Source of the DNA: Litoditis marina
Lineage: Eukaryota; Nematoda; Chromadorea; Rhabditida; Rhabditidae
Assembly: GCA_964036275.1 (NCBI GenBank)
Contig: OZ038434.1
Span: 37,781,279 to 37,845,278, forward strand
Direction of reading: 5' to 3'
DNA: 64,000 nucleotides
Part shown: in pieces, positions 10,706 to 22,525 of the stretch
Position numbering within the stretch: the stretch's first letter is position 1
Layout of the letters: every line of letters starts with the position of its first letter
Position numbers and translations under genes: made by a program
Notes under the pieces: generated by a model
Databases searched by the model: none
What the model was told of the DNA's origin: nothing
Seen by the model: only the letters and a program-made list of their open reading frames with translations

Positions 10706-11333
10706 TGCTCTACAACTATAACACCCTATGATTACCCCGGCCTCTTCGGAACGAAGCGAGATCAAAGTTAATCCCGTACGTAGTCCGAAAAAACGCAAAA
10801 TGTGCCGTTCTCAAGTTGAATTACTTTATAAATAAAAGCACTAAAGCCAGATAAGACTTGATACGTCCAAATTAAAATAGCACAACTAGTTGCGAGTGAT
10901 GTGAACTAGTTTCTGAGTGGAAGACGTCAAGTTTTCAGTTGTTGTTGTTTTTTTTGAAACAAATATTTACATTAAGAGCGGATTTAACCCAATGTAACAA
11001 CTTATTTGTACGCGCCACCCCAGGCAATGACCGAACCCCTGTTGTAGTTTGATCTTCGAACGCTTCAACGCGCAAAATTCCTCCAAAACTCCGCAATCAA
11101 ACTACAAAAACAGCACGTTGACTAGAGTTATTTGTCGAATACTTCTGCGTATCGCATAGGTTTCGTACGCCAAGTAAAAATCTGCTAATCTGTTTCACAA
11201 TAGAGAAAATATTTCGCAACCGTCGGTTGGGTTTATCAGTGAGAAATTGAAGAGCGTTATCAGTAGTTTTGAAGCTGCATATAAACCACAGCTATCTCTC
11301 GTTTTTCACTGTCTCTGTATTCACAACACAAGG

Positions 11334-14300
11334 ATGGCTAACGGTTGGTTTTTCAAAATAGTCAATCTGCTAGCACAATTATAGTTTACTTCTTATGAAA
11401 TCCAGAAAACTTTCTCCGAGCTCGATCGTTCCTTGAAGAACACTTGAATATGTTAAAAATTCTCTGGCGCGCTTCGAATACTTTTTCAAGTATTATGAGA
11501 TCACTCCGTGGACAATATCTTAACTTTTTCCAATGAGCTGCAATATAAACACTCCGTTAGAAGTATTTAGGCTACTATTCTGCCCACGAAAAAGATCAAT
11601 TTATCTTCTAATGGAAAGATCTCGCAATTCGCGCCATAAAAAGTTCACACAAAAAACTTCAGAGATTGAAGTATAATATTATAATAATAATAATAATCTA
11701 AGTGATAAAACGTATACTCGTTATAGGAACAGAAAACGAAGGACTTGCGCTGCAGAATTTCTACCTGAATGAGCTGGGTGACATTCGGCAACCGATTGCG
11801 CAGGGGGTGTTCGGATTCGTCCACAAAGTTAGACGGGCGCCAGGTTTTGGGTACGTTTGAGGGAGGGAGAGGGAGGGAGAGAGAGAGAGGAAGACGGAGA
11901 GAGAGGCGAGAAAAACAGAAAGAGGAAAAAAAGAGAGCGGGAGAGGGAGGGAGAGAAAAAAGTGCCAAGGAAAAGAGAAAGAGAGAAAATTAAAAAGAGA
12001 GAGAGAGAGAGAAAGAGAAAGGGGTAGAGAGAGAGAGAGAGGAGTGAAAGAAGAGAAGGAGAAAGAGAGATACATGAAGCAAGCGTGACGCCATTGATTG
12101 TGTTTGTGTGTGTATGTTTTTCTTCAACAACACTTGCCTTCCTCTACTTTCTCACAATTTTTCATTCATGGTTTTTATCAGTATTTCTGTTAAACATCAA
12201 AGAATTGAATGGACTAATCGTAAAATAATGGCGCTATTGCATCTCAAAGATAAGTTATCAATCTGTTGAAAGCACTGGAAGGCACGAAAACACTATTTCG
12301 CAAGACGAAACCAAAGACTAGATAAACAACAACAATAAAATTTGAAGTTGTGAACAATACAAGAAAACTTTCTTTTTTTTAGAACTGTAGCGGTGAAGCG
12401 ATTCGCGAGAAGAGTGAACACTCGCGCTGAGGTCGAAACCCGGGAGCTGACGGCAGATTTGAAGGTGAGTGGCTCAAAAAAAAGATGGGGAGCAAGATAG
12501 TCGTTGCTAACGAAAAAGCGGGAAGATGCTGTATATCTCATTTTTTTCTGTTCAAGCACACATGTCTCTGATTTCTACGTCTGGCGATTATGTATTTTGT
12601 AGCGCGGTGATTAGCGCCCAACTACAAATCTTTTGCTCGCAGGTTCGATTCCGGCGAAGGACAAAAATTTATAATTCCATAGCTAGTGCCCAAGTCCTCG
12701 TTGTAGTTTGATCTCGAACATAGTTCACAAATTTGGTGTGAAAATCAACTAGAGCAAACTACAAACACGATACTACAAAAATCGCTTCAAACCGCTGTGT
12801 TTGTAGACTGAGATCACAACCACCTAAAAAGAAACGTTTTCCATTGGAGAACAAGCATCAGCATTCGGTTAGATGGTGATTATTATACCCTCCCAAAAAC
12901 TCTTTGATTCGAAATTCAGATGATTTCCAGTTTCCGAAACGCAACCAACTCGAACTAGATTTTTCGTAGACTCTAGACTCGACTAACAGACTTAGTTTGA
13001 AGGACCAAACAAGCCCACGTGGTCAATATACGGGAAATAGAGGTGTACTATGTTTTGGTTGTTTGAATATATAGTTTTTTTTTTTCAATAAAGTAATACA
13101 TGACTGAATAGTTCCAGAATAAATATCACTATCATAACCATTATTGTTAAGGTTATCGTGTTTTTACCAATAAGTTTCAGTTATCTCACCATCCCAACAT
13201 CCTCGCCTTTCATGGATTTCTGTTCGAAACTCCGGATAACACGAACCTTATCGGCTATGTCATGGAGTACATGTGCGATAGAAGTGTCTACGATGGTAAG
13301 TTTGAAAATCCAAAATGGACCGGAAGGAAGAACTGATCTCATTTATACCTACTTCATTCGCAAAGTGCGGTTAAACTCAAAATTCGGTTGGAAATAGATT
13401 GTAAACATTATCCCATTTCTATCTATGTCCTTTCAGAGAGCGGCAATTACCGTTCACCTTTGCAATACTTCCAGTAACCCGTGACCCTACAAAAGTCTAC
13501 GAAGGCAGACACGTGATCAACTGGGCGGTTCAGGCCGCGAGGGCGTTGGCATTCTGCCATTCACACAATGTCATCCATAGAGATGTCAAACCAGCTAAGT
13601 GAGTTCTTAGGCCGTATGCATGAAACATCCCGGGCCGGGTTGACATGCTATCCAGATCTCATTCGGCTATTTCCCAGCCCGTTAAGGTCGGGATAACATC
13701 CCAACCCGGATTTTTCATGCATACGGCTGGTATACATGGTACAGTCTACGATCCTAACGCGGTGGCAATTTTAGGTGAACCTAGTGAACACTGTTTTATC
13801 GATTCTGATGGGTAAGTTCATTCAAAAACCAACGAGATGACACATTGCTAACTGAGGCGCCTCCTATAGATCCTGTGAAAGAGTTAACAAAATTTTGTCA
13901 TGAAATTAAAACAAATGTCGAGAAACAGAATGAACCAAATTTGATCTACCAGATAACTTGTTATTCTTACTCTATTCAACCACTTCAAGTGACGGAAACA
14001 GTTGAGTTCGAGAACTGTTGCAAAACGATTTTGAGTTTTGCGTGGAATGTTTTTGAGGAAGTTCAAAATAACTTCAAATTATATTTCTATCCAACCATTT
14101 TCAGTCTGGTGCTCTCCAATCACTGCACGAAGCTCAAGATTTGCGATTTTGGTCTGGCGAGGAATCAGGCGCCCACGATGACGCAGAAGTACGTTGATAG
14201 TATTGTGTGAATCTTGAACTTACCATTGAGCAGATTTAGTATTTTTAGCAACTTCTGCCGTTCAGACAATTTCTGCCAACTATCAAGCCATTCTTAGGAC

Positions 14301-15833
14301 GAGCACGCCGAGAGACTGCGCAGATCAGAGAGACGTAGACTATCCAAACCAGTCTGCGGTCTCATTGACTTCCATGTTCCTTCGCTTTTGTAGGCGCTTT
14401 TAACAGGCGCAGATGTCTATGAGAGTATGGTCTGTTTTCGTTAACACTCTGCCAGAGATCACATTCAAAATATTGCGACCAAATGTAATAATAGGTTCAA
14501 TGATTCCGTTTCAGTATCGGAAGTGTGCTCTACATGGCGCCCGAAGTAATGGGCGGCACCAATTACGACCACAAGTGCGACGTCTTCAGTTTCGCCATAA
14601 CAATATGGGAGGCCTATCACAGGAAGTATGGTTTCCGTCGTGGAACCACCGTTTCTCAATATTGTTTTCCTAGAGACACAACTATGAAGTTAAAAACAGA
14701 GTTGTTTACCAAGGTTTTACCAGATTGGTCACTAGTTGATATAAAGTTGTGAAATTAAAGATTGGCGCACAATTGCGCGACAAGTTCTCGGTGAAAAGTT
14801 TGAACCTTGATTCACAACCTCGATTTTTAGCGAAACTTGGTAAACAACTCCGTTTTTAATTTCAGAGAACATGAAATAGTACGGTTCAACCAGAGATGTG
14901 TTGGCTAGTCTTGAGTTTTTGATAGCAATCACATAATTTAAAGGAACTAAACGCTTGCGTCCCTACCGTAGGATTTATAGTAGAAATAAAAGGACTAACT
15001 TGTATGATCTTATGATCTCACTAGATATCAGACACATTTCTAACATATTTTTTTTCAGATATGCCGCCACGCATACCAACTCTCTGCTCTGGCAGAGCAA
15101 TATCATGAATAATGTTCGTCCCGAAATAACGTCTCCTCTGGTGGACGCACCCGTTCGAGAACTTATTGAGAGGTTGGCGAAGTCAAATTCGTTTCTCAAT
15201 TCACACAGACATACGACAACCAATCACAATTTGTGAATGATTATCATAAAAATCTTGGATCGCAGAAAAAAAATGTTTTGGAGATGCTACAAGCTCATTT
15301 CATATAGGAATTGTCGAGAGTTTGATGAGTTTTTCAATCGTGTTAGCGAGCGTGTTATGAGAAAATTAGTATTTCCGAGTTCAAACATTCTGTAATAGTC
15401 GAATTCATGATGTAAGGTTCATGAACGCTTGAAACTGGCTATATTGTCATCGAGTTGTCTTGAAAGCTCTATATTAAAATCACACTAACACTGAAACAAA
15501 TAAATACATGTGATTGACAAATAAGTGACATACAATATTTTTCAGTGCCTGGATAGGCGAACCGGGACAGCGTTGTACAATGCAACAAATGCTGACAGTT
15601 CTCGAGGCTCTCAGTATTGATTACGTGAGTTTTTTGAACTTATGGATGTTTGATTGAAGTTTTGAAGTTTGCGATAAAAGAAGAATTTTCATATCTCTCG
15701 TAGACTTCTTCATTCAATACACAATGTTGCAGCTGGACACACGAACTTTCACAAAAACAGTTCTCCCAAATTGAAACAAAACGTTTATTTTGTTTTGTTT
15801 CAGGAGCCCGAGCAGTTATACATCCTTGATTGA
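11334..15833 (+). CDS. TAK1/MAP3K7-like protein kinase, tandem copy B (intact)
   Basis: Ten exons: 11334-11343, 11727-11850, 12383-12464, 13181-13295, 13475-13598, 14105-14188, 14515-14625, 15059-15172, 15546-15624, 15804-15833. All phases agree and give 290 aa. The start is the ten-base exon ATGGCTAACG, which matches copy A. Motifs in order: AQGVFGFVHKV Gly loop, VAVK, VIHRDVKPAN catalytic loop, ICDFGLAR, IGSVLYMAPEV and DHKCDVFSFAITIWE. The protein is a bare kinase domain ending EPEQLYILD. It lacks the C-terminal TAB2/3-binding region of vertebrate TAK1 (a family fact), so it would need another way to be activated. Intron positions equal those of copy A, proving tandem duplication. Function as a MAP3K in p38/JNK or Wnt-NLK signalling is inferred from family. 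Confidence 0.9.
11855..12070 (+). repeat. Purine (GA)n block after kinase B exon 2
   Basis: GAGGGAGGGAGAGGGAGGGA-type purine repeat begins a few bases after the donor GTACGT at 11851. It is in the same position as the block in kinase A, so it predates or recurred after the gene duplication. Confidence 0.9.
12498..12680 (+). repeat. tRNA-derived SINE, copy 3
   Basis: It has head GATAGTCGTTGC, TGCTGTATATCTCATTTTT, the A box TAGCGCGGTGATTAGC, then TTTGCTCGCAGGTTCGATTCCGGCG (B box). It is collinear with copies at 17336-17505 and 60708-60885. Intron 3 of kinase B. Confidence 0.85.
12701..12769. repeat. TTGTAGTTTGATC foldback element
   Basis: TTGTAGTTTGATCTCGA at the left faces AGAGCAAACTACAAACAC at the right, ~70 bp in total. 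Equivalent pairs are at 11041-11112, 17868-17940, 18240-18346 and 52313-52384. About twenty single or paired motif copies are scattered over the window. Confidence 0.75.
13610..13732. repeat. MITE-like element with GCCGTATGCATGAAA ends
   Basis: GCCGTATGCATGAAACATCC on the left is inverted as TTTTTCATGCATACGGC on the right, and CCGGGTTG faces CAACCCGG inside. About 120 bp, in intron 5 of kinase B. No second copy in the window. Confidence 0.75.
14300..14402. repeat. Diverged GAGAGTGTGCAGATCAGAG foldback relative
   Basis: It shares CGCAGATCAGAGAGA, TCTGCGGTCTCATTGAC and TTCGCTTTTGTAG with 5650-5760. It lies in intron 6 of kinase B. Confidence 0.5.
14684..14872. repeat. ~185-bp inverted-repeat element
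   Basis: GAAGTTAAAAACAGAGTTGTTTACCAAG faces CTTGGTAAACAACTCCGTTTTTAATTTC, with one or two mismatches. The interior shows GCGCACAATTGCGCGAC. MITE-like, in intron 7 of kinase B. Confidence 0.75.
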
Positions 15834-16515
15834 AACGCAGTTTAGCTCTCATGATGATATGATGATAAATATTTTTTGTCATTTCATTTCATCTTTGATT
15901 ATTTAACTTTTTCTTCACTTTTATGCAGTTGTTCTGCACTTCAGCTAAATTGCATACTACACGATAGTTTTCGTTTGAAGTTTTGTAACTTTTCTTAACC
16001 TTAAGAGTGTTAATAGTAAATTTTGTGTATTTTTCAATTGAATTCATAACTGTGACTTTATTCGGCTGGAATGAATAGCTTTATACGTCTATCTAAGCAG
16101 CAAAACTTCGTTCATAGTCCAAGGGACCCAGTTCAATAACCTCACGGGGACGAGATGTAGGGGGTAGATCGTTGATGAGTTGCACTCTGGAAACATAGAA
16201 AGTTTTAATTGGTTCGGTTCAACCATTTTGAGCTCAAATCTGGTTGGATCCTGGAACGAACCACATTATTCGGAAAGAATCGGTTCGATCCTGGTTCGGG
16301 AAGAGTCGGGTGGTCAAGAAAAATAAAAAAAAATTGCAATCTCTTATTCGCCTTCTTCAACCAATTACATAGCTACGTGACAAAGGCAGATGGTATACTA
16401 GAAGGCAATTGAATAGTCACCTAAAGTTAGTATTCCAATAAAGAATCGTTGTCATTGCCCGTTTTGGAGTTCTGCTGTGCTTAACATATTTCACGAGACG
16501 TGCAATTGATCACTA
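15834..16515. other. Spacer between kinase B and the protease-like gene (tail-to-tail)
   Basis: It holds the GGTTCGG-type repeat (16205-16320) and a diverged 118-bp element (16404-16512). No exon was recognised. The last element abuts the final codon of the minus-strand protease-like gene and may supply its 3' end. Confidence 0.5.
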
Positions 16516-19500
16516 TCACGAATATTGAACGTACTTTTTGATATCAGCCAGATCAGAACAGATTCCCGTAGCCAAACAAATCCACTCAGTGTGCTCGAAG
16601 ACACGGGTGTACATGGCGGTGTTGTTCATTATTTCTATAACAAGCGTTTATTGTATCCCGGCACATATATCTCATCCCGCGTCTCTCGTTGCGCGCACTA
16701 TTTTCCAAAAAGTGTATCACCGCAAAGGGTGAGCACATAGAAATAGCATGTGTGAGGTGTTCTCTTTCTTCTCAACTTTTCCCTTCATTCATTTATGTGT
16801 AGTGCCACATACTATGTGGAAAGTCACATGTTTAGTCGCAAATAAGTTCTTTTCTATTCTAATTCGAGACCAAACTACAGAGTTTAATATGCTGAACTCT
16901 AGATCACCCACGTTTCTCTCAATGCATGGCTCTGGGTGCATCGTCGCTGCACTTTTCTGGTGGGTTTGTCGTTTGATCTCGCTTACGGGGTAAAATACGT
17001 ATGATATGAAGTGTGTATGGTAAATCGAGACCAAACTACAAACTACAACTCGATGTACTACAAACTACAACTCGATTATATAGGAGTTGTCAAACCGTTG
17101 TGGCTTTATGGGGAAAATGGCGATAACATCACTCACGTTTTTCCCAATGCATGGCTCGGGGTGCCTCTTCGCCGCACCTATGCGCTTTAATTGCAACTCC
17201 GATGGCGTAGTTGCGATGTTCATCGGATTTGTCAGACTTGTGAGCGGAAAATAGACCGCCACCGAGATTGTTCTGAAAAAAGATTAAATGAAAAATAAAT
17301 AAAATGGTTCAATATCCACGAAACTTTCAGTGTATAGTAGTCGCCGACGGAAAGACGGGAGGGTACTGTGTATCTCACTTTTCGCTGTGTACGCATGCAT
17401 GTCTTGGATTCCAGAGCTTGATGGATATCTCATTTAATAGCGCCCTGCTAGGAATATTTCGCTCGCAGTTCGATTCCGGCGAGAAATTCATAAAATTGGC
17501 ATTCACTATAAAAGACAGGCAATTGAATGACAAAACGTTCACCCTCCCTGAAGAACTCGAACGTTATTTCAACAGTTCCTCAACGTTTAAGCAACTACAT
17601 TGGCGTGGTATTCATTGCATGTTATCTGCTCATTCTCACAGTACGAATTCTACTTTTGTACGCACTTGAAACGGGATCAAACTACAAAGAAATCGAGATG
17701 GGGGCATCGCTCCCTGAAGGGAGCGGGAGTCCACTGAAGTACTGTAGAACTAGAGGGAATGTAGTATAAATGTAGTAAAGCAAACCTCTTTACACATGAC
17801 GGGATACTCGCTGTCGCGGTTCGCTTTTCCCGAAAGCTAGCCACTGAGTAAGTTCCCTGATCCCGCAGTGTTTGTAGTTTGATCTCGTTTATTTTCTTTC
17901 AAACTTCGTGAACTTGTGTATCGAGAACAAACTACAATTGTGATTTGGTCATTCCCTTAATGACGGGATACTCGCGTTCGGCGCAGAATTGGTTCAATTG
18001 CGTTGTAGCCCGTAAAGCTGTAGATTCTCATTTTTCACCCCAATTGATTTCAATTTAAGTCAATTCTGTTGTAATGAATGAAAATTAATACCTTTTTACA
18101 CATGACGGGATATTCGCTGTCAGCGCAGACTCGATCTAAATGCTCTCCTTGTTTACATTCAGCCAACGCGGCCACCTTTCTCTTCAGCACGCTAACAGTC
18201 TTGTTCTTGTGGGTGAAGCGGTCTATAATGACAATGGTATGGTTTGTAGTTAGTTTATAGTTTATTGTTCATAGTTAGTTTGATCTAATTACTTTTCGGT
18301 CTAATTACTCAATTATGACGTATCGAGATCAAACTACAACCACATACTCAGTCACTCTATTTAGTAGAGTTGCATCAAATAGGCTGCAATATCTTCAGAA
18401 CGCTAACAGTTCTGCTATTGTGGGTGAAGTGGTCTGCAAGGGGCTTCAATTACGAAATGAGATGAACTAGATGAATACGAACAGAGAAAGAATTAGAATC
18501 GTAAAACAAGATAGTAGCACAGCATCTTATTATCATGTTGACAAGCAATACTACACACAAACGAGTTATGCGGAACAATGTATGGGTTCACTTTTTCGAA
18601 CCAACAAGTACGAAGTATGTGCTGCTCAAACACTTGGTCATTCTCTACATGATACTGAGTTCACCTAGAAAGTTTCAATCCTTCAACGTCTTACTTTTAA
18701 GTGGAAATATGAACTTTTGGGATAAGTAGATTGAATCAGTTTATGGTGCCGATCGTTGGACTAATCGAACCTCAGAACTTTATCGCGTCCGTCTATACCT
18801 TTTAGTCAATCGCACAGTCACGTGCCATTTGTTAGACACAGCAGAACTCAGACGTGCAATGAAAAAATGCATGATGCCTCATTGGAATGCTAACTTCAGT
18901 GAACCATTCAATTGACTTCTAGTATGATTTCGTTCATACTCCCCACTCAACTCTCACGGTATCGGCAGAGAATCCGGAATACATTATATTCGATTTTCCA
19001 TTGGCTGCTGGGTTGTCCAAAGCGTAAACAATCGGAGGTGCTGAAAATTATACTTATTACAACATTAATTGGAAAAGTGTTAGTAGAATTTGAAAGTTCG
19101 GTTCAGTGTAGATGTTTGGTACCTTGCGAATGAGTCCTTGGCAGCGTGCCGATTCGATTTCCGCTGTTATCTACTTAGGGAAAAATCAAGCCTTTTGTAT
19201 GGTATTGACAATGAATACCGAACGAGGATGTTGTCTGCACGCTCGGATACTCTTACATACGGCCTCATATTGCCCGGTTGAAATCTAAACCGGTTGTCAA
19301 CGTGTTACGGAACACTTTTCATAGAGTAAGACCTGAACATTGAAAACTGTGAAAGTTGCATTCTTCTTCTGTTTAAGGTGAAGTTTGACAATATAAAGCG
19401 TTATATTTTATACGTAGAACGAAGACCGCATTTTCAGTAATATATTATGAACAAGCCTTATATGCGTGCAAATAGCCTAATGCTCGATAAAACAACCCAC

Positions 19501-22500
19501 TGGGTAGACAGGCGGACCAGACGTGTTGGGTCAAATCCAAATCGTGCTCCAACTCGAAAACCGCGACATCTCCCATTGGACCTCGGCAGTTGGTGGGCAT
19601 GTGGAACGAGGGAATGTAGGCCTGAACAATCAGGAGTAATTCGTAGCTTGATCTGTAGATCCGCCATAATTCAAAACGTTCAACAGAAATTCAAAGAGAT
19701 CGAACTAGACACGCATCGGCATAAGGCAACCTACCGGCATGCTTTGCAAAGAGCGAACTCTATATACACAGACAGAGCGTACTATACTGTTAGTCAATTG
19801 CACTCAGAAACGTACAGTGACAAAGTGTACGATGCCTCATTAGAATGCTAACTTTACATGACTCTTCAAGTATATAACGATTCAGGGAAAATTGAAGTAT
19901 CGCCCCCCACTTTAGTTGAGTCCCCCCCCCCGTAGCACTTCAACCCCCCACCCAAGCTAAAACCTGAAAATCTAGGACAGGGGGGGGGGGTCAAAATTCA
20001 ACTTCGACATTTACTATTTACCCCTACTTGGGTCGGCGGGGGGAGAACTTCAATGGTGGGGGGTCAAACTTCAACGAGTGGGGGGCTGAATCTCAATACC
20101 GGAAAAGTTTACTTTTTACCCCCCACCCTCAAACTTTTGTATTGCAGGTGATAAATTGAATTATAACCCCCCGGTGGGGGGGGGTCAAACTACAATTCCC
20201 CAAACGCAATACAAATTCAGAAAGGTGGGGGGTAAAAAGTCAATGTTCCCCGAACCGAAACTCATACATTCACTTTTTGGACAAATCAAAGAGAATGTCA
20301 GAAAGTTTGTTTTTCTGAGTTCTGAAATTCGTACCCTGGAAACTTTTCTCATTTGTCTCTTTTTCGCTGCACGTTTGTTGCAGGTTTTGGGATCTCCACA
20401 CTTCGATCCGGCGTAGACACGGTAACGGGGCATGTTCTTTCGCTCAACATCTTTGATTCTGGAAATCAAATAAAAGTTAACGTTAAAAGTTCAGTTATTA
20501 AGTTTAGATCATAAAAATGAATTAAGAGCTAATATGAGTTTGAAGAATGTTGAAGATTTATAGGTTGAAATAGAAAAAGAAGAAGTTACGTTGCTATATT
20601 AGTATGGGGAAAGTGTAATGTTATGATAACTAAAACTCAAAAAAAAGGGAAACGGATACACTAACTTTTCATGAACTTAAATCGACATTCATGCCAAACA
20701 AAAATACACGCTACCACCACAATAAAGCAATCGACTCAGTCCTTTACTGTCTTGGTGGGGAAGGAATACTATGTCTCCGCCACCTAATATCGTGGCTGAA
20801 ATTAATAACCTAGCCTTGTGGGGCCTTTTCTGAATATACACTTGATTTTTTACAACAAAAATAACTTTGAAAACCAATATTATGAGTTCTTCAGTAACTT
20901 AAAATCATACATCTTGCAATTGGATGTGATTTCCCCCAAACAGCTGGCAGCAGTCAGGATGTGACGAGAAGAAATTATGACGCCACTGCAGACAACCTCC
21001 TGGACACTTTCTGAACAAAAAATTAGTGTTTTACATAGATTTGCAAGAAAAAAAAACAACAAAACATAAATTATTGACGGAGGAATTGAACAGTGCTCCT
21101 AAGACCCAAGTTGTTATGTATTTGCTGCATGCTCATTTTCGAGCAGGGTTCTGCAGGCGTTCAGCTGGCGCTTGCCTCTTTTGATAATAAAAATGTTCCT
21201 TAATCCAGATTAGTAGTTCCAATTTCGATTACTGATTTTATGATTTGTTGAAAGATTTGTCTTATTTGTAGTAGAGATTCAATAAAAAAATGGCTTGATC
21301 TCAACTCACCAACTTCAGATTCCGGCATTTCGGGATACCATTTCGGAGCATAGGTTATGGAAACGACTGGGCCATCTGTAACGGAAAATACAAATCATGA
21401 ATCTTTTAGACACTCTAGGTTATACATGTCCCACTAACTTTATGTCACAGTTTTGTAATAGTTAATTGGATTCTATTCTATTCCTTCCGTTTCTTGAGTT
21501 AATGCAATTAGTTCATTTCTGCTTGAATTTTGTTCTCGTACGAACAAATAAACCATTATTATTCTATTAAGATATTACTATTAATATGTCAGTGAACAAT
21601 ATTCCTTTTGTACACGTCAGAACAACATTCGTTTTGTATACCCCAACAATGTTTTTTGTTGGGTAGAACCGGCAAAATGAAGCACGAAACCAACCTGAGC
21701 CATGGCTGTGCATGCGTCGACCTGTAAAAAAACTCTTGAAGAAGCTTCATGTGTATTCCCAAAATAAAAATTCCATATCAAATTTCTCAGTTTCGAACTT
21801 TTCAGTTCCTTTAACAAATGAGCAGTTTCACGTCAACCGAATTTAACAGGTTTTCTACTTGAAAACTATGCCTAGTCAGGAAAAAACACGTGAATCCTGT
21901 CAGTTTTTTCCTGAATAAGTTTCCGGTATAGTTTTGGAAAAAAACTGACAGACCACCCGAAAAAAATCTATAATAACTACGGTACATTGGAAACAGTTTT
22001 TGAAAACAAGTCGAACTCAACCTAGATTTGAAATGCCTATCACCGTAGCAAAGTGTCGAAAGCCCAACTTTGAGCTGAACTAACTGTACAACTACGCTAC
22101 AGATGCCAATGTTTTTTTTGTCTAATACTGTATTTGTGTAATATAGACTTCTGATACCTACGGAGACTTTCACTACAGTTTGAACCCAAACCCTCCAGTT
22201 CGAAAATGTTAGGGATTTCGCATCGGATTCCGATTCCCTATTATAAAAAAGTTTCTGGAAATATTTCCGACAACGTCAAAGAGTGGGCTGAAAAAGTCAT
22301 GGACAGTTCGTATGATTACTGTAGGATTGATACTGTACTATAAGCGTAATGTAGGCTATTAGAAGTAGGATAGTACTGTAGGCGTAAGATTGATGTCGAC
22401 TATGAACGACACTTACGTCCGCAGGTCTCCTGGAGCAGGCTGTTTTGTTTATTTGACAAAACATAACGGTCCCGTGAGAGCTGAGTGGAAAAACAGGGTA

Positions 22501-22525
22501 GAAGAAGGAGTACGAGAAACTTCAT
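16516..22525 (-). CDS. Secreted chymotrypsin-fold serine protease homologue, probably inactive
   Basis: Nine exons in transcription order: 22525-22417, 21375-21310, 21010-20911, 20458-20335, 19621-19501, 19040-18958, 18222-18092, 17272-17137, 16634-16516. The start follows an acceptor directly (TTTTTCAG|ATG). Signal peptide MKFLVLLLLPCFS. Recognisable S1 landmarks: CSGVIISSRHILTAASCL (His site), GDVAVFELE (Asp present), CLPTPPIVYAL, MYSGFSADT, CADSEYPVMC and the C-terminal MYTRVFEHTEWIC. The catalytic His is Ser in TAASC, and the GDSGG motif reads NNLGGGLF, so the nucleophile is missing. About 329 codons. Exons 6 and 7 do not join in phase with any GT donor I can see: a frameshift, an unusual splice or pseudogenisation. 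Extra exon fragments lie in introns (see findings). Nematode trypsin/DUF316-type proteins are the nearest family I can suggest. Confidence 0.8.
16728..16865 (+). repeat. TATTC-tailed repeat, copy 3 (diverged)
   Basis: It shares TTCTTCTCAACTTTTC, AGTGCCACATACTATGTGG and GTCACATGTTTAGTCGCAAATAAG with 3473-3615. It lies in the last intron of the protease-like gene. Confidence 0.6.
16912..16952 (-). pseudogene. Duplicated 3' end of protease exon 8, with stop
   Basis: On the minus strand GATGCACCCAGAGCCATGCATTGAGAGAAAC is followed by GTGGGT. It copies the end of exon 8 (17137-17272) including the donor, but TGG has become TGA. It lies 185 bases downstream of the original in the next intron. It cannot serve as an intact alternative exon. 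Confidence 0.75.
17336..17505 (+). repeat. tRNA-derived SINE, copy 4
   Basis: It reads TAGTCGCCGACGG, GGGAGGGTACTGTGTATCTC, a degraded A box and CGCTCGCAGTTCGATTCCGGCG. This is the closest match to the minus-strand copy at 60708-60885. It sits in the intron between protease exons 7 and 8. Confidence 0.85.
17786..18017 (-). pseudogene. Two duplicated fragments of protease exon 7
   Basis: 17954-18017 has its own acceptor (CTACAG) and encodes FCAEREYPVI. 17786-17830 encodes RDSEYPVMCKE and ends at a possible donor GAG|GTTTGC. Both copy the last third of exon 7 (18092-18222, CADSEYPVMCKK). A third fragment, the first third of the exon with acceptor CTTGCAG, lies at 18391-18433. Arrangement suggests repeated local duplication rather than clean alternative exons. 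Confidence 0.7.
17868..17940. repeat. TTGTAGTTTGATC foldback element
   Basis: GTTTGTAGTTTGATCTCG at the left faces CGAGAACAAACTACAATTG at the right, with ~40 bases between. It lies between two protease exon-7 fragments. Confidence 0.75.
18240..18346. repeat. TTGTAGTTTGATC-family element, longer variant
   Basis: GGTTTGTAGTTAGTTT...AGTTTGATC on the left faces ATCGAGATCAAACTACAACC on the right. It lies directly upstream (in transcription) of protease exon 7. Confidence 0.55.
18803..18917 (-). repeat. 118-bp CACGTGA element, copy
   Basis: AGTCAATCGCACAGTCACGTG ... AGAACTCAGACGTGCAATG ... GCCTCATTGGAATGCTAAC, same order as 4971-5080. It lies just inside the intron after protease exon 6. Confidence 0.75.
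19788..19869 (-). repeat. 118-bp CACGTGA element, truncated copy
   Basis: CTGTTAGTCAATTGCACTCAG is joined directly to AAACGTACAGTGACAAAGTG, so the middle is deleted relative to other copies. It ends GAATGCTAACTTTACATGAC. Confidence 0.7.
19890..20240. repeat. Element built of alternating C-runs and G-runs
   Basis: Runs of six or more C (19904, 19920-, 19943-) and G (19981-, 20039-, 20057-, 20081-, 20174-) alternate with AACTTCAA/TTGAAGT-type spacers that are inverse to one another. The whole can fold back, and the G-runs can form quadruplexes on either strand. It lies in intron 4 of the protease-like gene. G-run elements at 25294-25530 and 32440-32690 look similar in style. Confidence 0.6.

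Larger units (their letters stand above)
9992..11333. other. Spacer between the two kinase genes
   Basis: After the kinase A stop comes a likely poly(A) signal (AATAAA at 10083). Then follow a minus-strand SINE (10312-10500), a TATTC-tailed repeat (10562-10705) and a TTGTAGTTTGATC foldback (11041-11112). The last 100 bases are the conserved 5' flank of kinase B. No further exons were seen. Confidence 0.6.
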
